From contig CP085832.1 of the NCBI GenBank assembly GCA_020809705.1, positions 3,348,001 to 3,412,000 on the forward strand: 64,000 nt of DNA, written 5' to 3'. Every line of letters begins with the position of its first letter. Within the stretch, counting starts at the first letter, position 1. Under the pieces are notes generated by a model, which saw only the letters and a list, made by a program, of their open reading frames with translations, had not been told where the DNA came from and did not search any database. Origin of the DNA: Calonectria ilicicola (lineage: Eukaryota; Ascomycota; Sordariomycetes; Hypocreales; Nectriaceae). Position numbers and translations under genes: made by a program. This document shows positions 47,050-58,882 of the stretch, piece by piece.

Positions 47050-49139
47050 GGAAAGTGCAACAAGTGAGCTGGGGATGGGAATACACCATATACGCCAAGG
47101 GAATTACAGGATCAAAAGTTTGCCATAAATTTCAGTTTATGTAGGATTTCTTGGGAGTCAAGTCTGTCGCCTCTCGAGGCACTAGGTCCGGTTCTTTTTT
47201 TCTTTTCTTTTTTACCTTTAGCCATCATTCTTTTGGCTGTTGGGTTGGAATTTCTAGTGGGACAGCGCGATGACACTCATAGTGCAAGGATGTTTTTTTT
47301 GGCTGATGAGCCAAAAGTCATGATGAGAGGGCAACGATGAAGGTACATCTTTCTTAGCCTCTATCTAACAATTTTAATAGTAAAGATACAAAACAGACTG
47401 CGTATTGCATGAGAAGATTGTCTAGCGTGCGCAGTTGATTCATCAGGCAAACAGATGGTGCGACTAGATCACGAGGTGAAAACGCGGCCAATCTCAAGAA
47501 CAACCACGCGACTCGTAACCAGAGCACAGCGAACCTTGCGATACCATGGAGCCCTGTGAGAGGTGCGGAATGAGTGACTGGCAAACACGACACGCCATCG
47601 TACGGCCGAAACAAAAGGCCCAATTATGAACTAAAGAGTATGAATAACACAGGCGAATATGAGGTTAAATTTCAGTGTGATGCTTTTTTCCTCCGTCACC
47701 AATTTGGCCTTATTGCAACTTTTATTACGACCACGTTGTGAGGTGGATGTGTGTTGCTAGCCTTAGACCCCCTCTCATGATGGCTCAATTCGAGAGAAAT
47801 TCTCGCCGTCCAATGTAAAAGTGCAAAAGTACAGACCTAACCACGCTGTGTTGAACGGCAGGTAGTGTGGCGACCAAGGGTGCCCGATGAAGTCATAGAC
47901 TTGTCACTACCTAGTGGGAATAGAATGTTTGCACTTGTGCCCGTAAGCTGACAGAGGGGCCATGACGCGCCAACCGCCAAACTACCAGTGAATAGGACAA
48001 TAGAAAACAGTTGTTATTAGTTAGCATCGTCACCTTGCGGCAAATCGTTCCAAAAATTCGCGTCTGATTGAAAATAGAGGCTGAAGTTTATGCCGAGCTT
48101 TGCGTAAGAGCTGTACAACGGCGCCCAGACGGGCTGGGCCATCTTGGCAGCTCTGGGCGAACCGTTGCCGAGGCGCTTGCACTTCTCGGCATCTCGATTG
48201 CGGCTTGGCTCGGGAGGAGATGGGAGAAAGTGCCATATTAGCTACCATGAGCATTTCGTATGCAAAACATTCCCGATTTGCCCAAGTTTGCCAGCGCTTG
48301 GTTGGCTCACGCGACATGGGCGATGTGCAATGCACTATGATGTCAACGACAGGCCCCGCGACAAGTCCATGCGCGAGGCTAGTGTTGGGGACGTATCAAG
48401 TACTCAAGTGCAAACCCCAATTGTATCGGGGCACGGGAAGGAAATACAGTATCGGGGCACGGCAAACTTCGGTTCGTAGTCAGAATCCGAGATCTACAGA
48501 CATGGTTCATGTGTGTGTGAGACTCAGTCTCTGGCCCCCGCCTGAATGCTAAGACGGCTGCCGTGCTCTCTGCAGGGCTCACTCTGTTTAACCTTAGTTT
48601 CCACCAAATAACGTTAAGTGGGTTTACTTTGCAGAGACCCTTTTTTGCCTCAACGTTCAAGTTTCCCCAGAAGGAAAAAAATGAGTTGTGCGGAGAAACG
48701 GATTGCGGAGGTGGAGATGTTGGCTGATCATTCGAACCTCGCATCACCACCCAACCAAGAGAAATCCTGCTGCCTTTTCAGCACCCAGCCACAAGAGGAA
48801 TATTCTCGCATCCATTACTTTTGTGCTTCTCTTTACTGGTGGCTCAAACGTCATCTTTGTGCGCCCCGTCGCAATGGCCCACATGCTGGTGTGTCGATCG
48901 CAACGGCGCCCCCGGTCTCTACTAGATTGAGATGACGTCGATCCACTTCCAGTTCCTTTGTGGGTTTCCAGTCTGTCTGTGCAAGACTAGGCTGATTGCT
49001 TACAGACGGAGTCATATTTCTATATAACACCAGTCTTTCGACAGAATGTCAATCTTATCTCTCAAGTCCCAACCTAAACCGCTCCTAGGGTAAGTCTCTA
49101 GGTCGTCTCAATAATAGGAGTGTACCACCACAACAAACC
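47050..49139. other. Long intergenic region
   Basis: About 2.1 kb with no supportable gene; open frames lack ATG starts or protein-like composition. The right end is the promoter of the sugar transporter. Confidence 0.45.
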
Positions 49140-51277
49140 ATGGGGTCTGAAAAAGACTACAAAAGAGCCTCTTCCGAGGAGGCTTCTCGAACGGAAGTCG
49201 ACCATGCTGAAAATCGCATGCGTCCTTTAGACGAGGCCATCTTTGATAGTGGCAAGCCCATAACTGCAGGCAAAGCTGCGCACCCACTGGCTGGTTACAC
49301 TCGCGAGCAACTTGCCGAAATGGGCGAAAAGTATGCTCGTGAGCACCAAGGCATCACAGACGAAGAGGAAATCCGAATATTCCGTCTTGGAGCCATCATT
49401 GCGGGAGACCAAGATGTTGACGATGATCCCAATACCCTTCGCGACAAGTATGCAAACGTTGAGGGGTTGACAGAGGACGAGAGAATTGCCCTGGTCAACG
49501 AAGTGGAACACAAATGGAGTCATCCCTCCATGCTCTACTTCCTCGTCACCAGTAAGAATCCGACCAAAACATCCCCCAGTCTATACTAACACACTATAGT
49601 CTGCTCCCTCTGCGCGGTAGTCCAGGGCATGGATGAGACTGTTGTCAATGGCGCCCAGATTTTCTACAGGCGCGAGTTTGGCATCAATGATGAAAATAGT
49701 GAATACGATAGCTGGATTACCGGCCTCACTAATTCTGCTCCCTATCTTTGCTGTGCGGTCATTGGCTGCTGTGAGTACTGAGCCTACAACGTTTGGGTTC
49801 TACTAACACCACACCAGGGATCACTGAGCCAATGAACAAATACTTGGGCCGTCGAGGCACTGTCTTCGTCTCCTGCTGCATCTCCTTTGTCACCTGTTTC
49901 TGGCAGTCCTTTACCAATACTTGGTGGCACATGTTTATCGCCCGTTTCTTCCTTGGCTTTGGTATTGGACCCAAGTCTGCGACGACGCCCATGTTTGCTG
50001 CCGAGTGCGCGCCCAAGCTCGTACGTGGTGCTTTGGTCATGCAGTGGCAGATGTGGACCGCCTTTGGCATCATGTTGGGATACGTAGCGGACTTGGCCTT
50101 TTATGGAGTACAGGACCAGAACGGAATCACAGGCCTTAACTGGAGACTTATGATGGGTTCTGCCGGTGTACCTGCGCTCATCGTTTGCTCTCTCGTCTAC
50201 ATATGTCCCGAATCACCTCGATGGTATCTTACAAAGAGTCGACACAGTGATGCGTTTCAGTCCATGAGCCGGCTACGACACAGCAAAATCCAAGCCGCTC
50301 GTGACATCTTTTATGCCCACATCTTGCTTCAAGCCGAGGCCGCATTGTCCATTGGACATGGAAACCGTATTAAGGAATTTTTCACCATTCGTCGCAATCG
50401 AAATGCCATGATGGCCTCGGAAATTGTCATGTTTATGCAGCAGTTTTGCGGAGGTATGCCATAACCAAGCCTTACTCATCCACAGTAGCTAACCAACCAT
50501 CAGTTAATGTGATTGCCTACTACTCGTCAGAGATTTTCCTCGACGCCGGCTTCTCCGAGAAAAGTGCCTTGACTGCTTCTCTGGGATTTGGCATCATCAA
50601 CTTTTTATTCGCCATCCCCGCATTTTACACCATCGACACATTTGGCAGGCGAAATCTTCTCCTAACAACATTTCCGGTGAGTGCCAACAATATTATTTCA
50701 TGAACAGGCACTAACGGTACAGCTTATGGCAATATTCCTTCTGTTCACTGGATTTAGTTTCTTCATTCCCAAGGACACTGATGCACACATCGGTTGCATT
50801 GCATTAGGTATATATCTCTTTGGCATTGTGTATTCTCCTGGTGAGGGGCCAGTGCCATTCACCTACTCGGCCGAGGCATACCCGCTCTACATTCGTGCCA
50901 TGGGTATGTCTCTAGCCACAGCTACCACCTGGCTTTTCAACTTCCTTCTTGCTGTTACTTGGCCATCCCTTCAAAAGGCATTTAAGCCCCAGGGAGCTTT
51001 TGGATGGTATGCGGCTTGGAACATAATCGGGTTCTTCCTTGTTCTCATGTTCCTTCCCGAGACCAAGGGGAAAACTCTGGAAGAACTTGACAGCGTGTTT
51101 AATGTACGCGTCTCCCAGTTGATTCGATATGGATGGGCGCAGTTCTTTTGGTTCTTCAAGCATTACATCTTTCGAACCAACGCACCCAAACCTATTGTTC
51201 CTCGCGCAGGCGATGATTCCCACAGCGAGAAGGCAATGTTGCAGGACCGAGATCCTCAGCCAAGCGGCAAGGTATAA
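49140..51277 (+). CDS. MFS sugar transporter with long N-terminal extension
   Basis: Plasma-membrane sugar:proton symporter family member. Exons: 49140-49551, 49600-49770, 49818-50453, 50504-50676, 50723-51277; 648 residues. The start ATG at 49140 follows CAAACC. Around 135 hydrophilic residues, including [18 protein letters not shown], precede the first span ([19 protein letters not shown]). Sugar-porter signatures are visible: [54 protein letters not shown] and [12 protein letters not shown]. The long N-terminus is typical of one fungal sub-group and could be a sensing or trafficking region. It converges on the Zn2Cys6 gene (193 bp between stops), with a polygalacturonase beyond it, so a pectin-derived sugar is a reasonable guess for the substrate. 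Confidence 0.9.
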
Positions 51278-51470
51278 AACGTTGGCGATAATATGAGTTC
51301 GTCAAACTAGCTGGAGTTGGCACGGGACGGTGGACGTGCAAATAATGACATATTTGGACGCTTTGTATGGCATCAAGATACCCACCTTCATTTAATGACA
51401 TTGTGTTTCAAAATATTATCGCTTTGAGTTTTAGTTTCTCAGGTTGAATCGAATTACTTGTACTCATTAT

Positions 51471-54035
51471 TTAAAGTCCATATCCTGAACCCCAGATCCA
51501 TCCCTGATCTTGACCAACGAACCCATTCTCTAAATAGTCCCCAGAGTCAAAGGACAAGATGTCTTCCGATAAATAATTATGTTGCGGGTCCATCATCACT
51601 AAGATTAATTAGCTTTGCCGAATTCGTAAATCTAAAAGAAGATCAAAAAGAAATACCTTGTTCAAAGTCAAGAAGCGACTGCGATGAGAGGACATTGTCG
51701 AGATTTGCTAGAGCAGACTCCTCCACATTGTTGGAACCCTCATTGATAGCCAGAGGGTTGGTAATATTCTGATTCGGTTCATCCAGCATTGGTTGGTCAT
51801 CTGCCTTCGACGTCCCAGAGCGACGTGCGTCTTGCCGTGTCTTTGTGTTTTTAGCTCCAGTTTCGTCTTCTCGGCTTTTTGATCCAAACTCAAACATTTT
51901 ATCCATTTCCCTCTTCATCACTAGAGACATTAGTTGACCTAGGATATCCAGACCCTGCTCGGCGACAATGGATTTTGTTTTGAGCTGGTTCTGCATGTTC
52001 ATCAAACGGTGAACGCCAACCTTTGACTCGTGCGACTCAGTACTCAAGGGGTCCGAATTTGTCATGATACAAAGTGCGATACCTGCAGTCAGTAAATGCA
52101 ATGAGACAAACGCGGCCGCATAAGTGTCCGAGATTTTGCTAAAAATAGGCACCGATCCAAGCCGAGATACTTGGAGAGCTGCGCACCGACACGCTTGAAT
52201 CGAAGAGCGAAACGGGTTTGTACGGTTATCGGATTGACTCTCTGTGTTGGCACTCTCTCTGAATGAAAGAAGTGGTCGATGAATAAGGATCCTGGCATTT
52301 TCGTATGCAAGTTTAAGAGTGAGCGTATGCAATTGAAACAACTGGTTCTCAAAATCTTCGGCAGAATCACGTTGCGAGACACTGGAACCTGCTGGAGAAC
52401 TCGGCAAATACTCTTCGCTGAGCTCTCCTAGTTTTAGTCGAGCTGGAAGGCTGTTATACCAACTGTGAACTCTTGCATCAAGGGATACCACTTTTTCAAC
52501 AACCATCTGAACAGATGCCGGATGACCACGAGCAGTGTTTCCCGGGGATGGAGAAACTTTTCGACTCCCGTAAAGATCCTTTACGATGGTCCTTACAATT
52601 AAAGAAATTTGAGACATGGCGCATTTGTAGGAAAGAAGCGTGGGCTCATTTGCTAAAGCACTCCTCGATGCTCCCGAGTATTCATCATGGGCATTCAGAG
52701 GCTCGACATCGCAGTCTTCATCCGAGATGCTAAGTGGGAAACCATATATGATTGAGCAGAGGGTTTCGAATTCGTAAATGGCCCACCAACAGCGTTTTCG
52801 GGCTTCCGCAGTTTGTCGAAAGCGTGTCAACTGGTCAGGTGAGGCAGACCCGGGAAGTGGTAGTTTTCGTTGCAAGTTGAGTGCTTGCGCAATCCGCAGT
52901 CCGCACCCACACAATGGCCAAGCAAGTTCCGGTTCTCCTTGATTGAGGTAGTAGGTTCCAAGTAAAATGCACGCTTGCACAGTCTCCAATGAACCCCATG
53001 ACAGCATATCCAGCAATCTTACTCGCAAGGTAGACAGCAATTTATCTTGGAGGATATCAATATTTATACCTTCTTGGGCAAGCGTAGCTCGTTTCTCCAA
53101 GCTTAGGTGCTCCAAGCTGACGGCGCAGACAGCAACAAGAACACTCAGATGTCCGAGATTAGTAGCATCTGCTGATGGCGAAAGCGCAGGCTCCGGATAT
53201 AGATCATGAAATTGTTTCCTGAAAGTATCTTGGTGAAATACCATAGTGAACCAATGTATTCGATCAAAATAATTGTCAACCAACAGTGCAACAGCGTTGA
53301 AGCCAGGAAGCAAAGACGTTAATTCGGCCGCAGCCAGCTCCGCGGCCCTAGTCCGCTTCGACTTTCTATTAGCAGCGGCTTGTTTACTGCGCGTAATAAA
53401 GTCTTGCAAGGTATCTGTGTGGGTACGATTCTCTGCTGTTTCGCCCACGGCGGCACGACGCCACTGCCTTGCAGCGAGAGCTGACGTTTCTGACTCTTCC
53501 GGCAGATCAACATTGTACTGGTGGAATGCCTTTTATTTGTCAGCATTGCTTTCTAAGAAGGGAAAAGAAATTATTAGATATACCTCCTCAACAAGCGTTA
53601 TAGTCGAACTGGAGTTCCATGGAGTGCTGGCTGCTGAAGTTGAGGTAGCCGCCTGGGTTTGCTGAGGTTCTGGCGTGGCAACTGTAATTGAAGGCTCGGG
53701 GCCTGACCAATCCTCTCCATTGTCGCCTATAGCTTGCAACTGCCTTCTTGTGCGGGGTCTTTTATTTGAAGCTAATGCTTCTGATTTCCTGCCTCGACCG
53801 GGTTTAAACTCATGGGCTTTCCATCTTGTTGAGTCAATACCAACACAATCCACTCCAGCCCTGCTGCACAATGTACAGGGGCGAGCTACATCGCACTTGG
53901 ACCAGTATCAGTATGCAAGAGAGTCTATTAGGTCGATAAATGTACCTTGAGCTTTTGTTTCTTACACCGCTGGCAAGCGTTAAGCACTTTCCGACTCTGT
54001 TTGGTCGGAGGCGTGCCAAAAGAAGCAGTAGCCAT
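51471..54035 (-). CDS. Zn2Cys6 transcription factor beside transporter and polygalacturonase
   Basis: Nuclear regulator of 800 residues. Exons from the 5' end: 53946-54035, 53584-53895, 51657-53529, 51471-51598. The start ATG (54033-54035) precedes MATASFGTPPTKQSRK. The zinc cluster is Cys21-X2-Cys24-X6-Cys31-X5-Cys37-X2-Cys40-X6-Cys47, split by intron 1. The central fungal-specific domain has the usual order: AVALLVDNYFDRIHWFTMVF, GSLETVQACILLGTYYLNQG, CWWAIYEFETLCSIIYGFP. The short last exon is easily missed: without it the frame runs into an early stop; with it the protein ends EDILSFDSGDY...WGSGYGL, an acidic, aromatic tail typical of activation regions. It lies between a sugar transporter and a polygalacturonase. 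Direct targets are inferred from position only. Confidence 0.87.
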
Positions 54036-54906
54036 CAGATCAGATCAGCCCTAGCCTGGTCTCTTATCGCTCCGGTGGAAAGGAAAACAAGATCGGATCC
54101 AATTTTATCACTTTTCTTAACTCCGACGAAGGATGAAGAAAAAAAGAACAGAAGGTGGTAAACTAGATGGAGTCTTGGTTCGTCCCGAGTGAAGTCACGC
54201 CTCCACCGGACCGAATTTCCACATATGGCTTAGTGGCATCTGATGACTTATAATATGCCATAGGAACATGAAGACCTCAAATTGTCCAAAAAAAAATAAT
54301 TACAAATAAACAATGTAGCTCACAGAATAGATTCTATTTCCTTGTAGCCATTCTTCATTTTTCTCCATTTTTTTTATTGTGGTGGTAAGGCAAGATCATT
54401 CGTACTGCATAGCTACGAAAGATGTCGACGGTGACGAGGAAGTTGTAAAATGGTGTCGAAACCCGTAACCGTGTTGAAACCCATATCCGTGTCGAAACCT
54501 GTAACCGTGTCGGATGCGTATCCGTGTCATCCCATACTAAAATAGCGGAGGTGACAAAATAAGTTTGCCAGAATTTGGTATCGAATGCGGGGCACAAAGG
54601 GCCCACTTCTTGATCGACTTATTCTGTCAGCCCAGCTAATTTTATATGGGTGGACATTGGATACGCATGCGACACGGTTACAGGTTTCGACACGGATATG
54701 GGTTTCGACACGTCTGTGAGATATGAGTGCGTTGACTCAACTTGAGCCAACAAATAATTGACAATGGTACATAAGAGATTTTGAGACAAAACTTGGTCCA
54801 ACCATTATATTTTTAATATATCTACACCAGCTTATATGATGGCCTGATCTACAGAGCCAAAAGTATTTACACGCGAATTCGGGCTACCCGATTACCGACT
54901 CTTGAT
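54036..54906. other. Intergenic region containing an inverted repeat
   Basis: Promoter side of the Zn2Cys6 gene and 3' flank of the polygalacturonase. Its main feature is the 53-bp inverted repeat listed separately. The short open minus frame over the repeat reads as a repeating VST(R) pattern and is a by-product of the repeat units. Confidence 0.6.
54471..54711. repeat. 53-bp inverted repeat with 135-bp spacer and 18-bp sub-repeats
   Basis: Left arm 54471-54523 and right arm 54659-54711 are reverse complements at 51 of 53 positions. Each arm is built from degenerate 18-bp units (GTGTCGAAACCYRTAWCC); an extra unit lies just outside the left arm at 54453-54470. The spacer is 54524-54658. A transcript would fold into a long hairpin. 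The structure could be a non-autonomous terminal-inverted-repeat element or an inverted minisatellite. I could not identify a target-site duplication. A 12-base match to the unit recurs at 57245-57256. Confidence 0.85.
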
Positions 54907-56088
54907 CTAGCAAGAGATGCCGCTGGGCTCGTTGGAGCAAGAGTTGCTAGCGCCAGTGACCGAGACATCAGTCCAGGTCCAGTCAGTGCAGCTGTCGCTA
55001 CCACAGTTGATGTAGATGGCATCGTCAGCATCAGACTCGACAGTACCAGTGATCCCGTCGAGGGTGAAGCCGCTGATGGTAACACCGTTGGTGGCCTCGT
55101 CGCCATCGTAGGCCTGGTCGACAATAATGCCGTAGTCGGTGATGCCGGACAGGGTGATGTCCTTGTAGGTGACATCCTTAACAGTACCAGTCTCTCCAGA
55201 CTTGGTCTTGATGCGGATACCGTTCTGCGAGTCAGTGATAGTGGAGGACTCGAAAGTGACCGTCTCAACGGTGTTGTCAGAGCGGCCACCGATGGAGCCA
55301 ATGCTGAGACCGTGGCCACCAGAGCAGGTACCGCCAGTGAAGACGATGTTCTAGAAAGAATGTTAGCTTATCATATATGCTAATTAGAGGATATCTTTAC
55401 TTACGGTACCAGAGTTGATGGCAACACAGTCATCCTGGTTGTAGACTTTGGCGTTGGTGATGGTGACACCGTCGGAGGAGCCAATGTCGAAACCATCAGT
55501 GTTGTGGCCACCGGCGCTGTCACCAGCAGAGGCGTCAATGGTGACGCCAGTAATGGCCAGGGTCTGGGCACCGTTGATGCTAAAGACCTGGACGGGAGGG
55601 TTGAGAATATTGATGTTCTCAATAGTCGAGTCGGTCAAGTCGTGGGCCTGGAAGAACTTGGGCTTGGTCTTGCCGCCGTTGCTACCCTCGCCATCCCACC
55701 ACTTAGCACCGTTGCCATTCAGAGAGTGGCCATCAGCACCAGAAACGGTAATCTTGGTACCGCTAACAGCGACAAGGGGACCCTCCCACTCCTCGTACTC
55801 CCAGGTGGTCTCGCCCTCGAAGATGACCTCAGTTCCGTCCGAGAGATCAGTCAGGTCCAGAGTGGTGCCCGAGGGGACAGTGACGGCGGAGATGACAATG
55901 GTGGCACAGTCGGCCTTGGAGGCGCTAGCAGAAGCAGCACCATCAGATCCGCTAAAGGTACAAGAGCCAGAGGAGTTGCGCTTGTTGAGAGTCTTGGCAT
56001 AGTCTGGAGCCGCAGTTGGGACAGGGGCTGGGACCGCCAAGACGGTAGTGGCGCAGGCCAAGAAGGTAGTGAGAAGACGGTACTGCAT
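54907..56088 (-). CDS. Secreted endo-polygalacturonase (GH28)
   Basis: Extracellular enzyme hydrolysing alpha-1,4-galacturonan in pectin. Exons from the 5' end: 55405-56088 and 54907-55350; 375 residues, normal for fungal endo-PGs. The ATG is 56086-56088. A signal peptide ([18 protein letters not shown]) and a short pro-region end at a dibasic site (LNKR) before NSSGSCTF. All GH28 catalytic motifs are present: [34 protein letters not shown] and RIKTKSG. Ten or so Cys residues give the expected disulfides, with the final [11 protein letters not shown]. The intron is 54 bp, in a common fungal PG position. The neighbouring regulator and sugar transporter may form a pectin-use unit with it. Confidence 0.94.
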
Positions 56089-58066
56089 GGTGAAGAATTT
56101 GGTTTAAAAATAGAGAATGAGTAGTTCCGTGTTCCGGACGGATCCAAAGAGGGACAATTGTAAATGAGAAGGCGAAAAGAATGTCGATTAACGTCGAGTT
56201 ACCTACGATCCAGTCGTTGAGCTTGCTCTACAGATACAAAGAATGAAGCTCTCCCCAAGATTCTTATATTCCACGTCGGCATCCAGTTCCGGCCCATCTG
56301 TACAGTCGACCGGGTTTGAAACGGACAGTACGGACTCTGTGGTATCACCACCTGATCTAGAATCGAGCATCTCCCTTTCCGCGTATCCCCATGCTTTGGC
56401 CCGGCCGATTCAACGTTGCCCGTCGTCGGCCAACGGTTCAGCAGGGCCTCGAGTGGACGGAGGAATCCCCATCGAGGTGAGGGGCATATTTCTCCGGCCG
56501 CCATATCCGATGGCGGCCCATATCCGGGAGCCTCAGAGTTGTGATTAAGACGGGTTCCTGCCTACAACGAGGCGTCATTGTGGAAATACCGTTGTTTGAT
56601 CCAGGAGGATGAGTAAGAGCCTAATTTACAGGGCACTCTGGATAAGGAAGTCTGCCCGCCGTCGTCGTTGCTCTCCCGCGGAGCATTTGTTTGATGTTTA
56701 GTGGGGGGCCCTGTTCACGATCCACAATGCCCACTATTGTCACCAATCTCGGCCGGGATGTAGGCGTTCCATCCGGCTCATCGGCATGGCGTCCAGGATG
56801 GATGTTTCCAAATTGCATCCCCAATTCTTGGCTGACGTGGCCCCGTCAGGGTGATTGCCAAATTCGTAAACATCTTTCAGTGTATTCGGTGAGCCGCATG
56901 GTGTCTCGGAACAAGAGAGATGAAATATGGGATGAAGAAATGCGCAATCGAAGAAAGGGTCAAGCTTGCGTATCGGTGCAAAGTGCGACCTGTTGTGCAA
57001 GGTGGACTGGTTCTGATCGTCAATGATCAACATCAGCCCAATCTCCAACGGATCAATTAACCTTCTGCCTAGCTAGAGGATTTTCAAGCTTGCACAAGGG
57101 AATTTCCCGAGTATCAACCTTGAAGATGATGCTTACTCTACTTGTATGCATGCATAACCGCTTTAATGGAACAAACCGCTTACTGTTCGTCCTGCTGTAA
57201 AGTGGACAAGCTTTTTAGTGTCTACGACGTGATAGATTACACAATGGTGTCGAAACATGGGCTGAAGCAATCTTGGCATTCTCAATTTAGCTGCCGACAT
57301 CGATATGCGCTAAATATCAAGCGAGCCAATTCCAAGAGAGACAAGCCTTACTTTCACCAAACACATCAAACCCTGGTCCTTTCACGGAGACAGGAATTAA
57401 AGAGGGGCTTGCAACATTCTTCAAATCCAGTGGCACGCTAACGCCATCGATACTGTTTCAGAACAAAATAGTGAGCAAGAACCCATGCTACATCTTACCC
57501 TATACTATGTCGCGTTATTGAGATATCGGCACCATTGAACCGGCCAAAGGCAAGAATCGCCGTTTGAGGGGATGGTAGTATTTTATATATGTCTTTTACG
57601 TAATTTTTTATTTTTAAAATCTGTCAAAATAGTAATAGTGACCACCATGGCCTACGCAAGTCACATTTCATCATAAGTCTAGCCCTGTTTAACAAAAAAA
57701 AAAATACCGAGCTTAGAATAGACCAGATAAAAGCGTATTCTGAGAGAACGATATACTAGTAAATATTCATTGCCAACCCATTGTATTTCCACGACAGAGG
57801 ATTTTGATTCTGTGACCACATGTGGGTCTACTAGCATTACGTATTTCTTCATTTTGACTGACCAAGAACGTTCAATTCCAGACTGGTGCCCTGCGTTGAC
57901 GATAGCCGGGGCCAAGCAGAAAATCAGGATCATTATTGATTCGAAGAAGGATCCTTGTCACTTGACCTTCATTTGAGTTATTTGGTGCTTCGAATTCTTA
58001 GGTATTTGATTGCTGTTCACAATAGCCTTTACCTTGGATTCGAAATAGCTAGGACCAGTTCCCGTT
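56089..58066. other. Long intergenic region, polygalacturonase promoter side
   Basis: The first 600 bp upstream of the polygalacturonase contain CreA-like matches (minus strand 56492-56497; plus strand GTGGGG 56701-56706). Beyond 57.1 kb the DNA becomes AT-rich. No gene is supported here. Confidence 0.45.
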
Positions 58067-58432
58067 CTAGCTCCGGGCACATGTGTTAATTACATCACCC
58101 ACTTGACTCCAGTCAGCGATCTTGTTTTGGTGGTAATGTTGAACCAGATTATTTCTTTGGTGCTTTAAAACTTTGAAGTGTTGGAACACGCCTGGCCATC
58201 GTTGCCGGTCCGGGGGCTTGACGCCCCCTAGCTTATCTACCACGTCTATCATTTCTATGGCCATACAGAAGCGATCTCTTTGCTCTGAGGTACCAGGCTG
58301 TATGTCATCAAATAACTATACGAGATAAAGTTAGCATCTAACGTCGAGGTTTATCGGGAAAAAACTGACAATTCCTTTTTGTAGGAACAAGTCTGCTTCG
58401 CTTGTCACTATGCGAAGTGATTCGAGGGCGGC
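58067..58432 (-). CDS. Unassigned gene, last two exons (partial)
   Basis: Two exons on the minus strand join in frame: 58370-58432 (21 codons, AALESLRIVTSEADLFLQKG and one more) and 58067-58315 (83 codons with stop). Their 54-bp intron has a GTCAGT donor and a GCTAAC branch site. The product reads LFDDIQPGTSEQRDRFCMA, then IEMIDVVDKLGGVKPPDRQR, KVLKHQRNNLVQHYHQNK and ends NTCARS. It is hydrophilic, helix-rich, with no signal peptide or known motif. Upstream exons probably exist in 58433-58700 but I could not place them. Family not recognised. Confidence 0.45.
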
Positions 58433-58882
58433 CTAGACTAAGCACTTGGGAGAGTACATTGTAGAAATGATGATAACTAAAATTTTTGAATATATCCAAT
58501 TCCAACATCTCGAAAAATAGCGGAGTTTTAATATTAAACGTGAAGTTACACATACTCTTGAACAAATCATATTCGATATATGTTCATATTCCTGTTCAAT
58601 CTACCATATACCATGTTCAATCATACATCGCATTACCACATGGTCTTAGCTTTATCCACGTGCTTCATACGTCCTTGTGCTCGAAATATTTGACCCTTCG
58701 CTCTTTATCAACGAAATACAGGGTCAAAGACCTACATTCCTTGGTATGATAATCGGAACAAAGAAAGGGTACCACAACAAAAACGTCCCGACACCCGATT
58801 ATCCTTTGAAACATATCATTGTCTTGAAAAAGCATATCAGATTTCATCATCATTATAATTTACCACGCTCCATATATCCAAA

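Noticed and set aside
54355..54606. Open minus frame with VST(R)-type repeats
   Set aside because: It is the translation of the 18-bp repeat units of the inverted repeat; no ATG context or conservation.
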